Shown here in pieces: positions 22,601 to 33,316 of a stretch of DNA of 64,000 bases. A model generated the notes under the pieces. The model did not search any database and was not told where the DNA came from. It saw nothing but the letters and a program-made list of their open reading frames with translations. Both the position numbers and the translations under genes were made by a program. Source of the stretch: Diadema setosum (Eukaryota; Echinodermata; Echinoidea; Diadematoida; Diadematidae). Where the stretch lies: the NCBI GenBank assembly GCA_033980235.1, contig CM067072.1:17487047-17551046 (forward strand), written 5' to 3'. Position 1 is the stretch's first letter. Each line of letters starts with the position of its first letter.

Positions 22601-25600
22601 TCATTGTAGTAGCATCATACCAATGGGATGTTGTGTGATCTACGTCTTTGTTTTGCATATTATGCATATCCGCATACGCTTCCACTTCAGTCAACAAACT
22701 TTCATTTTTTAGGTGGCACTGCCATATTTGTTTCTTTTTCTCATGTGTGGCAAATTGTAACGTTCATACTGCACTGAACTGTGACAAAACATGTATAAAT
22801 ACATGCAGGTCACATACTCTTTGTAATTATTGTGTGCTTCATAATTACATAAAGAATCTCCTCCCCCTTCCTCCCCCCTCCAAAAAAAAAAAATATATAT
22901 ATATATATATATCTACCCGAAATTGAGGTAACCTACATTTTTTATTTTATTTTTTTTTTATTTGCAAACCGGATATTTCAAATAATAGTGCTTTCGGCTC
23001 AGGCTACCAGCCATCCTGACCTATTATTCAATATTACAGTCTTGACGTATATGCTAAACTGTGCATTAAGCATGCTGTTTGTTCACGTTCTGATATGTAA
23101 AGTTACAAATATTTCTTTCGCAAATGAGCATACACCTGCCCACATACCGGTTTTGACCGACTATAAACTCCCCTATGCAGTCTGTGACCTAAGATGGCTG
23201 CTCAGCTCGCCGAGTTGACATACAATCTATCATTATCATTTTGGCGCCACTTGCAGCGAGATTTAGTCTCATGAACTTGTTTTATGCCTATATGCATGTA
23301 CACTAATGATTGGAAAGTTGTTTTTTTTTGTTGTTGTTGTTTTTTTTTTAAATGAAACTACTGGAATGTTGTTCCCCCTTCTTATTGCTTGCTTTTTTTC
23401 TCCTCTTCTTCTTCATGCTTTCGAACTGACGTTTAAAAGCTCACGTTTTTACGATACGGATATGTTTTTTTTTTTCTTCTTTTCTGTCTCTGCATGCTCG
23501 TATATAAATGTACTGGTTTGCACCTGTTGTATTCCTAATACCCTGGTAACGAATTGGCCGCTCAGCTCACTTAGCTGACATACAAAGGTCTATAGTCGTT
23601 GCCATTTTGACACCACTTACTTTTGTCACACGATTCGTGGCTGGTCAAATACATTAACGTTGGAAAATGCTTTAAGCGCAATTAAAGATGTTATCCGCCG
23701 CTATATGCAATAGCGGCACGGGTTCTGTTATTTTTTCTTTAAAGTCATTTAAAAAGGATATAAAATTGTGTATTATAACTTTCTTTTCTGTGCTATGACC
23801 ACGTGCCCAAATATTGGATTTCACTGTATATATAAGTGCCAGACACATGGTACTAACTGATTTTGTAATTTGAATTGGCTGCTCTGCCTACTGAGTTGAT
23901 AGTTAGTCTGTGTTGTTTTCTCTTCGGAGCCGCTTGTGGCGCAATATTGTCACATACTAAGTAGTTTGTAACTGGTCATGCACTGTTATATGGTTGATAA
24001 CGTTTTATACGCTTTATTCATCATCAATTTGCCAGAGCTGCAAAGACTCTGCTGAAATTATTCAAAAACTTTTTTTGAATATCAAAGTTATTAAAGGAAA
24101 GATGGTACATGTATTGGCCGACGTGCCTCCTGCCGTTAATGCCGTAAAAATATATGTTTAAGACAACACTCTTGCGTTCTCTGAACCACTATGACTGTCA
24201 TTGTCAGTGTTGAAAGTTTATTTCTATGTTTAAATTTTTGGAGAAAAAAAAATATGATTTGTATATAAGGTATTCCACTGATGGTTCATTAGCAGTAACC
24301 ACCCTACTGGATAGGTTCACCGACCTATCATACTATCCAATCTCAACATTCACTCTTTATTTATGCTTCTTGCACCTTGAAATGCTATTGTCTACATTTT
24401 ATGCTGTTATGATCTTCTGTTCGAATCAGGAGCACCTGCTTCGTCATGTAAATGTATACTGGTTTTGGCCGGCTACTTGCCTGACATGCCTGAATTAGTC
24501 GCTCAGTTCAGACGACCGGTATTTAGTAATCAGCTGTTATTTTTGGCACCTTTTTAATACAATATATCACATTGTTTGTGGAGGGTTAACAACACTTAGA
24601 AAATCTGTTTGAGCTTACATGAGCAGTAACCATTTAACAGGCTTGGTTCACCGACCTGGCACATTATCCAATCTTTTCATTTACTGTTTATCTGCGCTTC
24701 ATGCATTTGAACTGCTGTTTGCCCACATTTTTATGCTGCTATGATTCTCTGTCGCATTGCGAGCACCTGCTCACATATATTAACGCATATACTGGTCTAA
24801 CAGGCCATGCCGGCTACTCACCTTAAATGCCTGAATTGGTTGCTCAGTCCACTGAGACGACCGGTATTTAGTAGTCAGCTGTTATTTTGTCGCCTTTTTT
24901 AGTGCAATTATATTATGCAATTTATCACGTTGTTAGTGGATGGTCAACAACACTTAGAAGATGTGTCTAAGCTATCTGGCACTATTCATTATAATCTGTT
25001 GTTGTTTTCATTTCGGAGCCACTCGTGGCGCGATTTCATCACATGGTCTGATACCGGCCATGTGTTGCTATGATAGGAAATGTAAAATACGCATCACCCA
25101 TTATTTATCATCAGAGCGGCGAGGACTCTGCTAAATCCATTAGAATTTTGTTGTTTTTCCTATTTTTTCAAGTAAAAAATGGTATTGGCCAATTTATCGC
25201 ATCCTTTTAAGTTTATTAAGAAGAAAAAAAAAATGTAGACAACACTCTTGCGTTCTGTGAACTATTATGTTATTTGAGTGTAAAGTTTATTTCCAAGTTC
25301 AACAATAACATAAAAAAGAAAATGACTGTGACTTGCCACATGGCATTGCAATGATAATTCATTGTGCAGTAACCACCCTATAACACAGAATAGGTTATTT
25401 CCAAGTTATTCCACAGAATAAGTTATTTCCAAGTTCAACAATAACATAAAAAAGAAAATGACTGTGACTTGCCACAAGGCATTGCAATGATAATTCATTG
25501 TGCAGTAACCACCCTATAACACAGAATAGGTTCACCGACCTGACATATTATCCAATCTCAACTTGGTAATGCTAATCTATGCTCGTGCATTTGAACTGTT

Positions 25601-25850
25601 GTTTGTCCACATTCTATGCTGTCATGATATCTCTATAGCATTACGAGCACCTGCTTACATTTAAATGTACTTGTTTTGTCCGACTATTGTACTTGCCTGA
25701 CATGCCTGATGGCCGCACAGCTCGCCAAGTCGACATACTTATCATTAGTCAGATGTTATTTTGGCGCCCTTGTAGCGCTACCTTTTCATTTTGTTCGTTA
25801 ATAGTCACATCTCCCTGATCATGTATATTAATGGTTGAATGAGTTTCCTT
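22601..25850 (+). repeat. Degenerate tandem array of ~340-bp units
   Basis: Diverged units recur. Shared marks are GCAGTAACCACCCTA, GGTTCACCGACCT then ATCCAATCT, GAGCACCTGCT, TGCCTGAATT, GCTCAGCTCGCCGAG and TTTTGGCGCCACTTG-type blocks. Clear unit starts are near 24291, 24622 and 25502; older units with the GGCTGCTCAGCTC or CGGAGCC block are recognisable near 23200, 23560, 23880 and 25015. It lies between the LINE ORF1 and ORF2. It could be a monomer-type promoter array of the LINE or an older tandem repeat into which it inserted. Confidence 0.6.
25286..25530 (+). repeat. Recent ~136-bp tandem duplication in the array
   Basis: TTATTTCCAAGTTCAACAAT begins at about 25287 and again at about 25423. 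The copies, running to CACAGAATAGG, differ at very few positions and so are much younger than the surrounding array. Confidence 0.8.
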
Positions 25851-26387
25851 CAATAGCCATGCATTATTTGATGTCCATACAACAGCGGTACAGACTCTGT
25901 CTGAACTATTTTTTACACTGGTTCCGCTCCTTTTGACTTTCTTCTTCCTATATTGTCGAACAAAAGTATACCAAAAGGTGTATATATAATTTGATATCTT
26001 CTACAAACTCGTCATTAGAGTAAACGCCATGATTATGTATTATGTTACTCTTCTGCCATTTGCTTCCGCCATTTGCTTCTGTGTATTTTTGCCCCGGAAG
26101 CCCACAGAGACACTTGATTTGTTCTTGTTATTGTGTTGTGTGTGTTCTATGTCACTCTCTGTTAATGCCTCTGTACATTCTCACTTACCTCATTCTGCTT
26201 TTTCTCGTCTCACTTTCTTCTTCTCCGCAGCGATCTTCTGCTTATCGTGATTTTGACGTCGTTTATGCTTATAGATTACTCCAGTGTTTTGCTTCTTTCT
26301 GGCGACTGGTCATTTTCTTGTACCATCTACTTATCTACGATATCCTAGTCTTGCTGATTTTTGTAATCTCGTCTTGCATCTTTAACC

Positions 26388-29300
26388 ATGGCTAATTTTC
26401 TTAATGCTCCTTTTAATTCGGTATCGAATGATGATTTATTTGAATTGTTTAGGAACACCAGTTTAGACTCTGACCCTGCTAGCTGGCTAACCAACATACG
26501 ACCCACCCTTTATGATGATTTTGTCACCGAAAGCCTGAATACAGCAGCTAGTGAATTGCCTCATGATTTTAGTAATGATCCCACTCAAAATATGTTGTGC
26601 AATTATATCACAGTGAATCAATACAAAGATATTATTCACAACTTCTCTGAGGACACGTTTTCTTTATTACACTTAAATATAAGGAGTTTGAATAAACATT
26701 TTGATGATTTAAAGTTTTTATTAGAATCGGATGAAAGTCAGTCGTTATCGGTTATCGGATTAAGTGAGACATGGTTGACTTCCAATGCAGGAAATTCTTT
26801 TGCAATCGATGGTTACGATTTATTTGTTAATAATAGGCCTGATAAGAATGGTGGGGGTGTGGCATTGTATATATCATGTTGCTTTGAAACTATTGTCCAT
26901 GAAGGTATTTCTAGAATGGACAATGTTGTTGAATCTTTGTTCATAGAAATTCTCATCCCAGGATGTAGAAATCTTATGGTAGGCATTGTATACAGACCTC
27001 CTAACTCAAACGCCAATGATTTTTTAACGTATTACTCAGATTTGGTAAATTCACATGTTTTCCGAAATAAGGATTGCTTTTTGCTCGGCGATTTTAATAT
27101 TGATTTGCTGAAGTCTGAGCATGACAATATCTCTAGTGATTTTATTCACACACTTCTATCCTCATCCTTTCTCCCGCTTATCTCCAAACCCACACGTACT
27201 ACAGATCGTTCTGCCACCCTCATTGACAACTTTTTTTGTAATGTTTTACCCTTCCCCGATTCTTTCATAATTCTTTCAGACATGACTGATCATTTTCCAA
27301 TAATGACTTATTTTACTCTTAAAACATCATCTTATATTAAACCTCTGTCACTTCCTTTGTTTAGTCGTAGAGTTTCACCCGAAAAGCTAGCTAGTTTTGA
27401 TGTGGCTCTCGAGAATGCTGACTGGTCAGGAGTGTTTGGCAGCGATGATATCAATATATCTTTTCATAATTTCATGGAAATATTTAATCATCATTTAGAT
27501 GATGTAATTCCAAAACAAAAAAATAGAACAGACTATAAAAAAACACCCAGATTACCTTGGATCTCAAAATCAATCCTTCGTTCAATTAATAGGAAAAATC
27601 GTTTGTATTATAAGTATAAGTTGGAAAAAACTGAGCGATCGAAAAATAGATATACATCATACAAAAATACTCTGACAATGATTTTACGTTCTGAAAAGAA
27701 AAGATATTACTTCAAGCAATTCTCGAGATATAGGTTTGATATGAAAAATACTTGGAAAATTTTGAAACAGGCCATGAATGTTCCGAGTAAACACTCTGAC
27801 ATTGATAAAATTAAAGTGAATGATGAAGTGATTAATGATTCTCATCATATGGCAAATATTTTCAATTCCTATTTTTCAAAAATAGGTGAAAATTATGCTC
27901 AAACTATTCCTGCAACAGAAACTCATTTTACTGAATTTTTAGGTCAGCGCAACTCTGATTCCATATTTTTGACACCAACTAATAGATTTGAAATTATTGA
28001 TATAGTTTCCTGTTTTGAGAACAAACGAAGTTCTGGTTATGATGAGATAGATAATTTCATACTTAAGGGTGTTATTTCCTCGATTGCTGATCCACTTGTT
28101 CATATATTCAATTTGTCAATCCTCAACGGTGTGTTTCCGGATAAAATGAAATTGGCTAAAGTAATACCAATATTTAAGAAAGGTGATAAACTTGAAGTCA
28201 GTAATTACCGCCCAATTTCATTATTGTCTTCACTTTCTAAGGTTTTAGAAAAACTTATTTATAAGAGAATGAGCAATTTTTTGAAGGTACATGAAGTTTT
28301 TACGAACTATCAGTTTGGTTTTCGTGAGAAACATAGTACTTCGCATGCTCTTTTATATTTCGTTGATAGAGTAGTTCATGCCATCGATAATCACTCTCAT
28401 TTAGTTAGTATTTTCTTGGACTTCTCCAAGGCCTTCGACACCATCAATCATGACATTTTACTTTATAAATTATCGCATTATGGAGTACGTGGGAAGGCCT
28501 TGGAGTGGTTCAAGAGTTATTTGTTCGATAGAAAACAATTTGTAACAATTAAAAACAATGATTCAGATATCAGAGAAGTCAAATGTGGCGTCCCACAGGG
28601 AAGTCTTTTAGGGCCGTTATTGTTCATTATTTATATCAATGATTTTTGTCGTGTATCTGATGATCTCTCTTTTATTCATTTTGCAGATGATACTAACGTA
28701 TTTTCTGCCCATAATGATATTGATTTTCTTGTTCACAAAATTAACATTGAATTGAATAAAGTGACAAATTGGGTTAGAGCTAATAAGTTATCACTTAATG
28801 CTCAAAAAACGAAATATATGATTTTTAGCAATACTGTTGATAGTTTAAACACTAATATAGTTTTAGATGATTCTCATCTACAAAGAGTATCAAATATTAA
28901 ATTCTTGGGGGTCATTGTAGATGATAAACTTTCCTGGAAATCACATGTTGATAATATTTGTAATATAATATCGCGTAATACAGGTGTTATTAATAGATTG
29001 AAATTTCATATTCCTCAAAAAACATTACTTATGTTATATTCGTCGTTAATATTGCCTCATTTGAATTATGGAGTTTTAGTATGGGGCAACACGCATCAGA
29101 ATTTATTTGAAAGAGTGTCCCTCTTGCAAAAGAAAGCCCTCCGCATTATCTGCCATTCCCCTGTACGTTCTCATACAAACACGTTGTTTACCTCCAATAA
29201 GCTCTTAAAAATTAAAGATTTGTTTTTGTATAACTTAGGCCAATTTATGTATAAGTATTGTAACAATTTGCTTCCGTCTATTTTTAATTCCATGTTCCTA

Positions 29301-29519
29301 AAAAACCAATCATTTCATGAATATCCCACTAGGCGTTCCAATGAATTTCACTTACCCCTCTTACGCACGATTCTTGCTAAAAATACACTTATTTATATCG
29401 GCCCAAATTATTGGAATTCTCTGAATCATGATATAAAAAACGCCCCATCCATACATTCTTTCAAGAGGAGATTGAAGTCCTTTCTATTGCAGTCGTATGA
29501 CTTTCCAGGACTCAACTAG
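26388..29519 (+). CDS. LINE ORF2: APE endonuclease plus reverse transcriptase
   Basis: An intact 1043-residue ORF starting in an optimal ACCATGG context. Endonuclease residues visible are N97 (LNIRSLN), E127 (LSETWL), the VYRPP block near 200, D235 and N237 (LLGDFNID), and D301-H302 (SDMTDHFP). Reverse transcriptase follows: YRPISLL near 608, D678 in FLDFSKAFDT, GVPQGSLLGPLLF near 735 and the catalytic FADD at 765-768. The C-terminal ~200 residues carry the KKALRIIC and YPTRRS...PNYWNSL segments usual in CR1/jockey-group LINEs. Such proteins nick target DNA and copy their RNA by target-primed reverse transcription. No in-frame stop, so the copy may be recent and competent (inference). Clade (CR1, L2, Daphne or Crack type) cannot be fixed without a tree. 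Confidence 0.92.
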   Translation: MANFLNAPFNSVSNDDLFELFRNTSLDSDPASWLTNIRPTLYDDFVTESLNTAASELPHDFSNDPTQNMLCNYITVNQYKDIIHNFSEDTFSLLHLNIRSLNKHFDDLKFLLESDESQSLSVIGLSETWLTSNAGNSFAIDGYDLFVNNRPDKNGGGVALYISCCFETIVHEGISRMDNVVESLFIEILIPGCRNLMVGIVYRPPNSNANDFLTYYSDLVNSHVFRNKDCFLLGDFNIDLLKSEHDNISSDFIHTLLSSSFLPLISKPTRTTDRSATLIDNFFCNVLPFPDSFIILSDMTDHFPIMTYFTLKTSSYIKPLSLPLFSRRVSPEKLASFDVALENADWSGVFGSDDINISFHNFMEIFNHHLDDVIPKQKNRTDYKKTPRLPWISKSILRSINRKNRLYYKYKLEKTERSKNRYTSYKNTLTMILRSEKKRYYFKQFSRYRFDMKNTWKILKQAMNVPSKHSDIDKIKVNDEVINDSHHMANIFNSYFSKIGENYAQTIPATETHFTEFLGQRNSDSIFLTPTNRFEIIDIVSCFENKRSSGYDEIDNFILKGVISSIADPLVHIFNLSILNGVFPDKMKLAKVIPIFKKGDKLEVSNYRPISLLSSLSKVLEKLIYKRMSNFLKVHEVFTNYQFGFREKHSTSHALLYFVDRVVHAIDNHSHLVSIFLDFSKAFDTINHDILLYKLSHYGVRGKALEWFKSYLFDRKQFVTIKNNDSDIREVKCGVPQGSLLGPLLFIIYINDFCRVSDDLSFIHFADDTNVFSAHNDIDFLVHKINIELNKVTNWVRANKLSLNAQKTKYMIFSNTVDSLNTNIVLDDSHLQRVSNIKFLGVIVDDKLSWKSHVDNICNIISRNTGVINRLKFHIPQKTLLMLYSSLILPHLNYGVLVWGNTHQNLFERVSLLQKKALRIICHSPVRSHTNTLFTSNKLLKIKDLFLYNLGQFMYKYCNNLLPSIFNSMFLKNQSFHEYPTRRSNEFHLPLLRTILAKNTLIYIGPNYWNSLNHDIKNAPSIHSFKRRLKSFLLQSYDFPGLN

Positions 29520-30406
29520 CCATTTGGCCTTCTCTCTCACATACAGACTTACTCTTTCCTCTTTGAAGAATAAATTCTAATCTTTTGGATGTCTGCTGCT
29601 ATCCACGCTTTCGCCAAAAGAGTCAAAGACATGAACAATAATGATGAATGTCTGTCTTATTCCTGTTCTCACGTCCCTTCAATTCCTTGCTTTTCTCCTT
29701 TCAGACGCTACAATCACTTCTTTCCCCTCCACATCCATTTTCTGTGTCCCTTGATACACTTCTGTCGAAGATCGCTGTCTCTCTCTCTTGTGCATTTTCG
29801 TTTGCTATTTTATCTTCTATTTGTTCATCGTTTCCATTCCGTTTTGTCCCGTACAGCCTTTTCTTCAGTAGTTGTTTTGCTGTCTAGTCTTGTTTCATGT
29901 TTTTTTCGCGTCTGTTAGTCTTGTCCATCCCGTTTTGTCCCGTACAGCCTTTTCTCCAGTAGTTGTTTTGTTGCCTAGTCTTGTCCTATGTTGTTCACGT
30001 CTGTAATAGTAAGTGTATTTATCTGTGATTCTAGTTCTCAGTGGGCTTCCAGACTTCTTCCTCTTTTTTTCCCCTCTCCTATAGTATTTATAATGCTTTA
30101 ATTAATTTTTCCATTGACGTTATTATTCCAGAGGGACCCACATTCTACAAGCTCTGTCTTTTTAGTGGGTCTCTCCATTTTTCGCACTTTAAGCAAAGTT
30201 ATACATGTACTATATTTCGATCACTTCTGTTTTTTTTTTTGTTTTTTTTTACTATAATGTATAATTACTATGTGGTCCTCCTCAATTGTTTTATATTCTT
30301 TTCGATACATAATGTTATGTTTACCTTATTCTCTGTTGTCAAAAGAAGTGCAACTTATATGTTTTGTCGAAAAATGAAATAAACTTTGAATTGAATTGAA
30401 TTGAAT
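29520..30406 (+). mobile_element. LINE 3' UTR with TTGAA-repeat tail
   Basis: Non-coding T-rich DNA after ORF2, with an internal repeat of about 100 bp (GTCCCGTACAGCCTTTTC at about 29845 and 29938). It ends ATGAAATAAACTTTGAATTG with three or four TTGAA units, where the element stops near 30406. Short tandem-repeat tails instead of poly-A are typical of CR1/L2-group LINEs. Confidence 0.7.
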
Positions 30407-30689
30407 TCATTGTACACCTTCTTAATTTCTTCTCCAAAAAACTCCACCTTAACTTTCTCATTAAAGAATAACAACAATCCATTAACAATACCAAATCATA
30501 TAACATCAAATCTTATATAACATCATATACTAAAAATAAACTAAACCTCAAATTCTTTTTTTCCTTGTGTAAACCTAAATATAAGATCTTAACTCTAAAA
30601 GAAAATGTTACTAATTATATAAATAAATATTCAAACATCCTATCTAAAATCATCAAATACTTATGGTAATATATTATGATATATGATAT

Positions 30690-30792
30690 GATGTATAATA
30701 TAATATAATATAATATAATATAATATAATATAATATAATATGATAGAATAAAATATAATATAATATAATATAATATAATATAATATAATATA

Positions 30793-30853
<61 letters not shown>
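30690..30853. repeat. TAATA/TA microsatellite
   Basis: TAATA pentamers then TA dinucleotides. It abuts the 3' end of the minus-strand LINE at 30854, so it may have grown from that element's tail. It makes a spurious IYIYIY ORF. Confidence 0.9.
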
Positions 30854-30856
<3 letters not shown>

Positions 30857-31024
30857 AATCATGTCTTTATTGATCAAAGGACATGTTGACATATATACCA
30901 GGTCCATGGTCCTATTCTGGACACATGGCAAACATTGAAGATAACATAATGTAAGTCCCCCCCCCCCCCGCCCAATAATGATGTTTGAAATGTGCTAGAG
31001 CATCAATTGGTCACACACACACAA

Positions 31025-31059
<35 letters not shown>

Positions 31060-31790
31060 GATTCGTCGACACTATACAGAGGAAAATCAATATACTGTAA
31101 ATAGATCCAATATACACTTGTAACAGAGGCTGGTATAAAAACAAACTGATTTCATCAGTCCCAATGAAATACACTTCCAAGGACAGTTTTGTTCCTTTTT
31201 TAGAACATAACAAGTGATGACAAGATGTCTGGCACAATAAGCATACTGAGCCTCCTCTGTAGCAGTATCACATCTTCAAAGAATGATAACTGTATAGATA
31301 ATCTATTTCAATCTAGCGAGTAAATATGATTTACATAAAATCCTGAATCTAGTAACAGTCGTACTGACCTTAACGTCTGCAGGTAACTGGTTCCAATCTT
31401 TAATACATGTAATTTGGAAGGAATTGAATGCAACATTTGTCCTAACACGAGGTTGATGCAGAAGGTGTCTTGATGTTTGTTGTAAGTATGTATCTGGGAG
31501 TTGCAAGAAAATAGGTCTTTTAAGAGACATATATGAGCTAAAACTGGAGTTTAAACATGATCGAACATCATACTACCTAAAGACACAAGTTCATCAAAGG
31601 GTAACACCTTCATCTTAAGAAATAATGGCTGACTAGCTTCCCTAAAGCTGGAGCTGGTAACAAACTGAATAACTTTATTTTGTAATACTTTGAGTTTATC
31701 AATATAAGTCTTAAAACTGTTACCCCATGCAACATTACAATAGGTATAGTAAGGTAAGGGAGAATAATACTCTTATAAAGCATAACTTAG
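30854..31790 (-). pseudogene. 5'-truncated LINE, C-terminal end of ORF2
   Basis: On the minus strand 31303-31530 encodes a LINE C-terminus (residues such as PRVRTNVAFNSF and IKDWNQLPADVK). Upstream, decayed frames between 31530 and 31790 still show the CNVAWGN and KVIQFVTSSS-type thumb/linker region. The 3' UTR runs to AATAAAGACATGATTACA, then the TA microsatellite. Only the last fifth of a LINE remains, and it has frame breaks. It is a different family from the intact copy at 26388, judged by tail and C-terminus. Confidence 0.75.
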
Positions 31791-33277
31791 GGCCCTATCT
31801 TATAAAGAGCGCGATTGCTTTGAATTAATTTCCCCAATTAATTGCAACTTTATGACTGATTCCTAATAAACACACACACACACACACACAAACAAAACAA
31901 AACAGCCAGATAACAACTGCAAGTTTTTGAAGTAAATTGAGTGCAAATCCGTCAACAGTGAATTGTTGCACCTGATTCTATAAGTAATAAATGTCAAGAA
32001 AATAAATAAGAAATTAATCACAAATTTTAGGTTGCCAAGGAATTTGCCCTTAATCAGACATTTTTAACATCATAATAAAAAATGGAGTATCATTAGAGAG
32101 AGGACATCCTATCAATCTTTTCCAGGGAGTATTCTACAAAGATTTTATGTCAATCCTAAAGTTAAGAGCAACTTGAAATCAAATAGTATGTCATTGGTTA
32201 CCCTATTCAGTTTATCAGACTTTCAGAATCTACTTCAAATTGTTGTTAAGATTTACAGAAAATTTTCCTTGTCACTCATTCTATTTTGTATGTCGATGGC
32301 TGCATGTAAAACTCTTCGAAACGTTCATTTTAGATGCACACAGCATACCATGATTTTAAGTCGACCTTAATTAAGATTGACCTTTCAATAGATTTTTCAT
32401 GAAACTCTTCCCAGGAAAGTAGATTTCAAGGTTATTGGGAATACGAAAATACCAAAGTTAGGTGTAACATTTTGTATCAGTTTTGTAGAAAAAAAAGTAT
32501 TACAGTTCATTCTTACTAATCGAAATTTGAGTTTGATCTTTATATCAAAATGGATATTTGCAATAAAATCACAATCGCAAGTTTGGCATGTAAAATTAAT
32601 TTTCTATCCCAGGGATTTTAAGACGGGGCGCGGCCCAATCAATGATTTAGAGAAGCCTTGGTTTGAATGTCGCCATCTTTTGGCTGTATCGGTAAAGTTT
32701 GAAAGCCAATTTGATGAGAAGGATTGAAATTTTCTAGTTTAATTACTCTTTAAAGTTTGAAGTACCCATGTTCCAACCATATTACAAATTTAAAATCCAT
32801 AAAATTTAAATATTTTTATGAAATTAAAGGAAACATGAAATAGATTTATATATGAAATAAATGGAAATTACTTTTCATGTATCTAGACGGCAGATGCATG
32901 TACCGTATGTATCTTGTACAGTTTTATTGCTGCCCTATGTATTGAAGCGTAGAGGACACATTAATCATACAGTACACACGCACAACAGTTTAGTGTACAC
33001 GTAAACACAGAAGTATATGCTGCTCATTGCATTCTCGTTTCTGCCAAACGTTTCCGACTGGGGTCTGCAAAGCTTGCTTGCGGAAGATCCCGGTTTACTG
33101 GCCGCTCGATGTATCATACCGGTACATAAACTGTACATTTCTACAGGAATCACTTGTCGGAGCCAGTTTAACGAATCGTACCGTAGATCTCGAAGCTGGT
33201 GTTGTTGATAACTTATACGCCTCCCGGATCGTCAATATACTCTTCAGTCTGCTGCCCTATCTTTCCCAATGCCTAGA
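31791..33277. other. Intergenic DNA and HOOK upstream region
   Basis: Contains a CA repeat (31867-31890) and an isolated GGGCCCTATCTTATAAAGAG motif (31792-31811) like the tip of the MITE at 58305. From about 33020 the sequence becomes more G+C-balanced and probably includes the HOOK promoter and 5' UTR. No TATA box was recognised. Confidence 0.4.
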
Positions 33278-33316
33278 ATGGCAGATGATGAGTTATGTGA
33301 TAGTTTGCTAATATGG
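33278..33316 (+). CDS. HOOK: HOOK coding exon 1
   Basis: Thirteen codons, start ATG at 33278, ending ATATGG|GTATGT in phase 0. It was found by reading for the expected short N-terminal exon (ELCDSL-W is a family hallmark). Too short to stand out as an ORF. Confidence 0.82.

Noticed and set aside
24417..24436. GTTCGAATC resembling a tRNA B-box
   Set aside because: No paired acceptor stem, anticodon arm or A-box at the right distance; it is part of the degenerate repeat array.
26042..26395. 117-codon ORF overlapping the start of LINE ORF2
   Set aside because: Hydrophobic, low-complexity composition in a T-rich leader; overlap with the ORF2 start by a few bases looks accidental.
30674..30931. 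Tyrosine-isoleucine repeat ORF
   Set aside because: Translation of a TA/TAATA microsatellite.
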